A stretch of 64,000 nt of DNA from Microbacterium karelineae (GTDB lineage: Bacteria; Actinomycetota; Actinomycetes; Actinomycetales; Microbacteriaceae). This document shows positions 61,212-64,000 of this stretch, piece after piece. The notes under the pieces are model-generated. The model did not search any database. It was not told the DNA's origin and saw nothing but the letters and a program-made list of their open reading frames with translations. Location of the stretch: positions 338,296-402,295 of the forward strand of contig NZ_WFIX01000182.1 of the NCBI RefSeq assembly GCF_009745985.1, given 5' to 3'. A program made the translations under genes and the position numbers. Position 1 is the first letter of the stretch; each line of letters starts with the position of its first letter.

Positions 61212-61535
61212 ATGGATGCACACGTGAGCGACGAGGCAGCCCGATCCGAGGCCCCGAAGGTCATCGCCGCGATCGAACAGGGCCCCGAGGTGCAAAAGGT
61301 GCTGCGCCTGAACATCGTCACGATCGCGCCGGGCCGACTGCTCGTCGCCGGCGAGGTGTCGGTGCCGCTCGACAAGCCCCTCTCGTCCATCGCGCGCGAC
61401 CTCGACGTCGTCGAGGGGCGCCTGCGCCACGAGGTCCCGGCCGTGCAGGAGATGTTCCTCTCCGCGCGCGTCTACTCGGATCCGGACCAGGCCGAGCCTC
61501 CGACCGAGGCGTTCGTCGTCCGTTCGAGCGACTGA
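61212..61535 (+). CDS. Stand-alone CDF C-terminal dimerisation-like domain
   Basis: A 107-residue soluble protein. VIAAIEQGPEVQKVLRLNIVTIAPGRLLVAGEVSVPLDKP and ARDLDVVEGRLRHEVPAVQEMFL resemble the ferredoxin-like cytoplasmic domain of cation diffusion facilitators. The transmembrane zinc-transport domain is absent, and there is no upstream remnant in the 40-base gap to proC. TACGCT lies 6 bases before the ATG, so the short start is credible. It could be a metal sensor or chaperone; the function is unknown. Confidence 0.7.
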   Translation: MDAHVSDEAARSEAPKVIAAIEQGPEVQKVLRLNIVTIAPGRLLVAGEVSVPLDKPLSSIARDLDVVEGRLRHEVPAVQEMFLSARVYSDPDQAEPPTEAFVVRSSD

Positions 61536-61574
61536 TCCTCGCCCGCGCCGGCGAACCGGTGCCAGGATCGACTC

Positions 61575-62513
61575 ATGACCACTCCTGAGTTCTGCGTCTT
61601 CACCGAGCCCCAGCAGGGCGCGTCGTACGACACCCAGCTCGCCTTCGCGCAGCAGGCCGAGCGCAGCGGCTTCGATGGGTTCTTCCGCTCCGACCACTAC
61701 CTGAAGATGGGCGATTTCTTCACGGGAGAGCCCGGGCCGACCGATGCGTGGACGACGCTCGCGGGTCTCGCCCGCGAGACGCGGACGCTGCGCCTCGGCA
61801 CGCTCGTGTCGTCGGTGACGTACCGCGCGCCCGGGATCCTCGCGATCCAGGTCGCGCAGGTCGACCAGATGTCGGGAGGGCGCGCCGAGCTCGGGCTGGG
61901 CACGGGATGGTTCGAGGCCGAGCACGCCGCCTACGGGATCCCCTTCCCCCGCAAGCGGTTCGACCTGCTCGAGGAGCAGCTCGAGATCGTGCAGGGGCTC
62001 TGGGGCACGCCGGAGCACGCGACCTACTCGTTCGATGGTGCGCACTACCAGCTGACCGATTCGCCCGCCCTCCCGAAGCCGGCGCAGGACGCCCCTCCCG
62101 TGATCGTCGGCGGTGCGGGACTGAAGCGCACGCCGGCGATCGCGGCCCGCTTCGCGACGGAGTTCAACATCCCGTTCCAGCCCGAGGACGTGGTCTTCGA
62201 CCGGTGGGCCCGCGCCCGCGCGGCGTGCGAGGAGATCGGCCGCGATCCCGAGACGCTGAAGACGACCGTCGCGCTCACGACCCTCGCCGGCGAGACCGAC
62301 GCGGATGTCGCGCGCCGCGCCGCCGCGACCGGTGTCGACCTCGACGACTTCCGCCGCGACCACACCTTCTGCGGATCCGCCGCCGAGATCGTCGACCGGG
62401 CCGGGCACCTCATCGAGAACGGCGCGGGCCGCCTCTACTTCCAGATGATCGACATGACCGACCTCGACCACGTCGCCTTCGTGGGCGAGGAGGTGCTCCC
62501 CCAGCTGCGGTGA
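61575..62513 (+). CDS. LLM class F420-dependent oxidoreductase
   Basis: A 312-residue luciferase-like barrel: GFDGFFRSDHYLKMGD, RLGTLVSSVTYRAPGILA, VDQMSGGRAELGLGTGWFEAEH and PPVIVGGAGLKRTPAIAARFATEFN are typical of F420-linked members. CAGGAT lies 6 bases before the ATG. The substrate is unknown. An interrupted hairpin and the IS30 element follow 11 and 39 bases after its stop. Confidence 0.9.
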   Translation: MTTPEFCVFTEPQQGASYDTQLAFAQQAERSGFDGFFRSDHYLKMGDFFTGEPGPTDAWTTLAGLARETRTLRLGTLVSSVTYRAPGILAIQVAQVDQMSGGRAELGLGTGWFEAEHAAYGIPFPRKRFDLLEEQLEIVQGLWGTPEHATYSFDGAHYQLTDSPALPKPAQDAPPVIVGGAGLKRTPAIAARFATEFNIPFQPEDVVFDRWARARAACEEIGRDPETLKTTVALTTLAGETDADVARRAAATGVDLDDFRRDHTFCGSAAEIVDRAGHLIENGAGRLYFQMIDMTDLDHVAFVGEEVLPQLR

Positions 62514-62524
62514 GCGAACCACTC

Positions 62525-62552
62525 GCCACGACACGCCCGATCCGCGCAGGGC
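62525..62552. repeat. Hairpin interrupted by the IS30 element
   Basis: GCCACGACACGCCCGATCC, then a loop and GGGC, reproduces the first arm and the first four bases of the second arm of the hairpin at 20918-20963 (read on the other strand). The expected GTGTCGTGGC is replaced by the left end of the insertion sequence. Confidence 0.75.
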
Positions 62553-62577
62553 GGATTCCAGTGGTGGTCGCAACACC
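62553..62577. repeat. IS30 left inverted repeat
   Basis: Starts GGATTCCAGTGGTGGTCGCA; matches the complement of 63973-63997 at about 21 of 25 positions, with the block GGTGGTCGCAAC identical. Confidence 0.8.
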
Positions 62578-62584
62578 GGGTGTT

Positions 62585-63946
62585 TTATACGAGTTGTAGC
62601 AGACGCTCGGCTGGGGTGTCCCAACCGAGTGTCTTGCGGGGACGGCCGTTGAGTTTCTGCGCGACGTGCTCGAGATCTTCCGGACCGTGGATCGACAGAT
62701 CGGTGCCCTTCGGGAAGTACTGCCGCAGCAGCCCGTTGGTGTTCTCGTTCGAGCCGCGTTGCCAGGGCGCGGCGGGATCACAGAAGTAGACCGGGACGTT
62801 CGTGGCGATCCGGAATGCCTTGTGGTCGGCCATCTCCGATCCCTGGTCCCAGGTCAGCGACCCGCGCAGATGCGCAGGCAACGAACCGATCAGGGGGACG
62901 AGAACATCCCGGACAGCCTCGGCGGTATGGTCGCTAGGCAGATGCCCGAGCATCACGTAACGCGTGGACCGTTCGACGAGGGTGACGATCGCGGACTGGT
63001 TGCCCGCCCCGACGATCAGGTCCCCTTCCCAGTGCCCGGGGACGGCGCGGTCTTCGACGTCCGCGGGGCGGTCGCTGATCATGATCATCGGATCGACGAA
63101 CCGGCTCGTGCGGTGTCCCGGCGATCGGTGCGGCTTACGACGGGTCCGTCCGGTGCGCAGCGCGTCGACGACGGCGCGTTTCAGGCCGCCGCGGGCCTGG
63201 ACATAGATCGCCTGGTAGATCGTCTCCGTGCTCACCTGCATGCTCTCGTCGCCGGCGTGATCACGCGACAAGACGCCGCTGATCTGCTCCGGAGACCATT
63301 GTTGCGCCAACCGGTCCGACACGAACTCCCGCAGCCGTCCCGGCTGGGCGAGCTTCGCTGGCTTCGGGCGCGCCCGTTTCACGGCCGCGTCACGATGCGC
63401 GCCATACGGCAGATAGACGCCGCCGGTGGTCCGGGCGTCGAGCTCGCGTTTGATCGTCGATGCCGACCTTCCCAGGTCCCGGCCGATCGCCCGCAACGAC
63501 CAACCGAGTCGGGTCAGATCCGCGATCTTCTCCCGTTCTGGAAGCGACAGCAGACGAGAACCCGTCTGCTCGGGAACCTGTGATGGTGGTGGAGTCGTCA
63601 TGGACTCCATCGTGACCTGACCGGTGGAGTAATTCACGCGGCGCCCGTCGGGATGAAACCGCGAGTTCCGCGAGTGATGGACACCGTGGTCCCAGTCCTG
63701 GGCGGTGCGTTCGTGGATCCCGACCCGCTGGGCCGCGTCTCGTCGAGACGCTCCCTCTTCCCGGAGCCGCTTGTACTCGCCCTGGCGCGAATCCGGACGC
63801 GGCTGGCGGACCGATCGCTTTCCCGCTTTCCGCGCCCAATTGCGGGCGGTGTAGTAGTTCACGCCCAGCTCGCGAGCGGCGATCCCCACGTTGCCGACCT
63901 CGTCGAGCAGGACGAGGAACTGTTGACGCTTCTCCGAAAACGACAC
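62585..63946 (-). CDS. IS30-family transposase
   Basis: A 453-residue transposase. The N-terminal helix-turn-helix region begins MSFSEKRQQFLVLLDEVGNV. An IS30-type second helix-turn-helix follows (LTRLGWSLRAIGRDLGRSAS, TIKREL). The DDE catalytic core has Asp in GHWEGDLIVG, Asp in LTWDQGSEM and Glu in GSNENTNGLLRQYFPKGTD. No frameshift or stop, so it is probably active. About 100 residues longer at the N-terminus than the shortest IS30 members. Confidence 0.95.
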   Translation of the reverse strand: MSFSEKRQQFLVLLDEVGNVGIAARELGVNYYTARNWARKAGKRSVRQPRPDSRQGEYKRLREEGASRRDAAQRVGIHERTAQDWDHGVHHSRNSRFHPDGRRVNYSTGQVTMESMTTPPPSQVPEQTGSRLLSLPEREKIADLTRLGWSLRAIGRDLGRSASTIKRELDARTTGGVYLPYGAHRDAAVKRARPKPAKLAQPGRLREFVSDRLAQQWSPEQISGVLSRDHAGDESMQVSTETIYQAIYVQARGGLKRAVVDALRTGRTRRKPHRSPGHRTSRFVDPMIMISDRPADVEDRAVPGHWEGDLIVGAGNQSAIVTLVERSTRYVMLGHLPSDHTAEAVRDVLVPLIGSLPAHLRGSLTWDQGSEMADHKAFRIATNVPVYFCDPAAPWQRGSNENTNGLLRQYFPKGTDLSIHGPEDLEHVAQKLNGRPRKTLGWDTPAERLLQLV

Positions 63947-63972
63947 GATGGCCGCGACCTCCTGAAAGTCAG

Positions 63973-63997
63973 GGCGTTGCGACCACCGCTAGAACCC
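63973..63997. repeat. IS30 right inverted repeat
   Basis: The complement reads GGGTTCTAGCGGTGGTCGCA, matching the left end. Confidence 0.78.
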
Positions 63998-64000
63998 AAC

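Larger units (their letters stand above)
62553..63997 (-). mobile_element. IS30-family insertion sequence
   Basis: About 1445 bp, bounded by imperfect inverted repeats (left GGATTCCAGTGGTGGTCGCA, right-end complement GGGTTCTAGCGGTGGTCGCA) and filled by one intact transposase gene. It holds only one GGATCC against about five expected from the density of the flanking chromosome, consistent with recent arrival. The right end lies 3 bases from the window edge, so the target duplication cannot be checked. Confidence 0.9.

Noticed and set aside
62585-63946. Upstream plus-strand open frame across the IS30 element (about 62666-63583)
   Set aside because: It is the complement of the transposase gene, has no recognisable domain, and the opposite strand has a complete DDE transposase.

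Overview
The window is 64 kb of very GC-rich DNA (roughly 70% by eye). Its gene content is that of an actinobacterium, most likely Microbacteriaceae close to Microbacterium. The support is: an Lsr2-like protein, the short ribosomal protein bS22 beside a small helix-turn-helix gene, F420-type LLM oxidoreductases, a menaquinone pathway with DUF4229, an LAxTG surface protein, a TetR-MMPL-YhgE cassette and a Ccs/Res cytochrome c cluster. Many genes start on GTG or TTG. Many have a TANNNT hexamer only 6-7 bases before the start codon, which points to leaderless mRNAs. GGATCC is strikingly over-represented. No tRNA, rRNA, CRISPR array or prophage was recognised.

Layout. 1-7.1 kb: a minus-strand arabinofuranoside operon (binding protein, two permeases, GH127, secreted LamG/Big_4 protein) under a LacI regulator with matching palindromes. 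7.2-12.4 kb: glycerate kinase, PPK2, MenD, a PLDc_N membrane protein and an FCD-type GntR regulator. 12.6-15.7 kb: an EhuBCDA-like (ectoine-type) ABC importer. 15.8-20.9 kb: DUF4229, MenA, Lsr2, a shrunken DUF1990 protein, MenE, MenB and MenC. 21-29.4 kb: LLM oxidoreductase, TetR, an MMPL exporter with a degenerate ABC-like tail, a heptad-rich YhgE protein, and an LAxTG surface protein lying between 24-bp direct repeats. 29.5-33.3 kb: fructose PTS, 1-phosphofructokinase and DeoR regulator. 33.4-39.5 kb: CcsB, ResB, CcdA, ResA, DUF3054, a divergent histidine phosphatase and a DUF368 polyprenyl-phosphate transporter. 39.7-43.5 kb: AspRS, an OFA-type MFS transporter with its one-helix partner, and a Dabb protein. 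43.6-48.6 kb: a membrane molybdoenzyme, PLDc_N protein, glutaredoxin-like protein, rhodanese and methionine-rich lipoprotein, divergent from a two-component system. 48.7-55.6 kb: bS22, HTH protein, a second two-component system with its ABC-2 exporter, and a TetR-controlled DrrAB-like exporter. 56-60.3 kb: ArsR regulator and two Ktr/Trk potassium systems tail to tail. 60.3-64 kb: ProC, a stand-alone CDF C-terminal domain, an LLM oxidoreductase and a complete-looking IS30-family element.

Most of the window is ordinary chromosome. The menaquinone genes (menD, A, E, B, C) and the cytochrome c maturation genes together supply parts of the respiratory chain. Four observations stand out. (1) A family of long-armed intergenic hairpins with a conserved arm core occurs four times, each a few tens of bases before a start codon. 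(2) A lipoprotein that is about one fifth methionine is encoded next to a sulfite-oxidase-fold molybdoenzyme, redox proteins and a two-component system, which recalls the hypochlorite-scavenging MrpX/YedY arrangement of proteobacteria. (3) The LAxTG gene sits as a cassette between copies of the yhgE 3' end. (4) The IS30 element has landed inside one arm of a hairpin whose intact relative lies 40 kb away.
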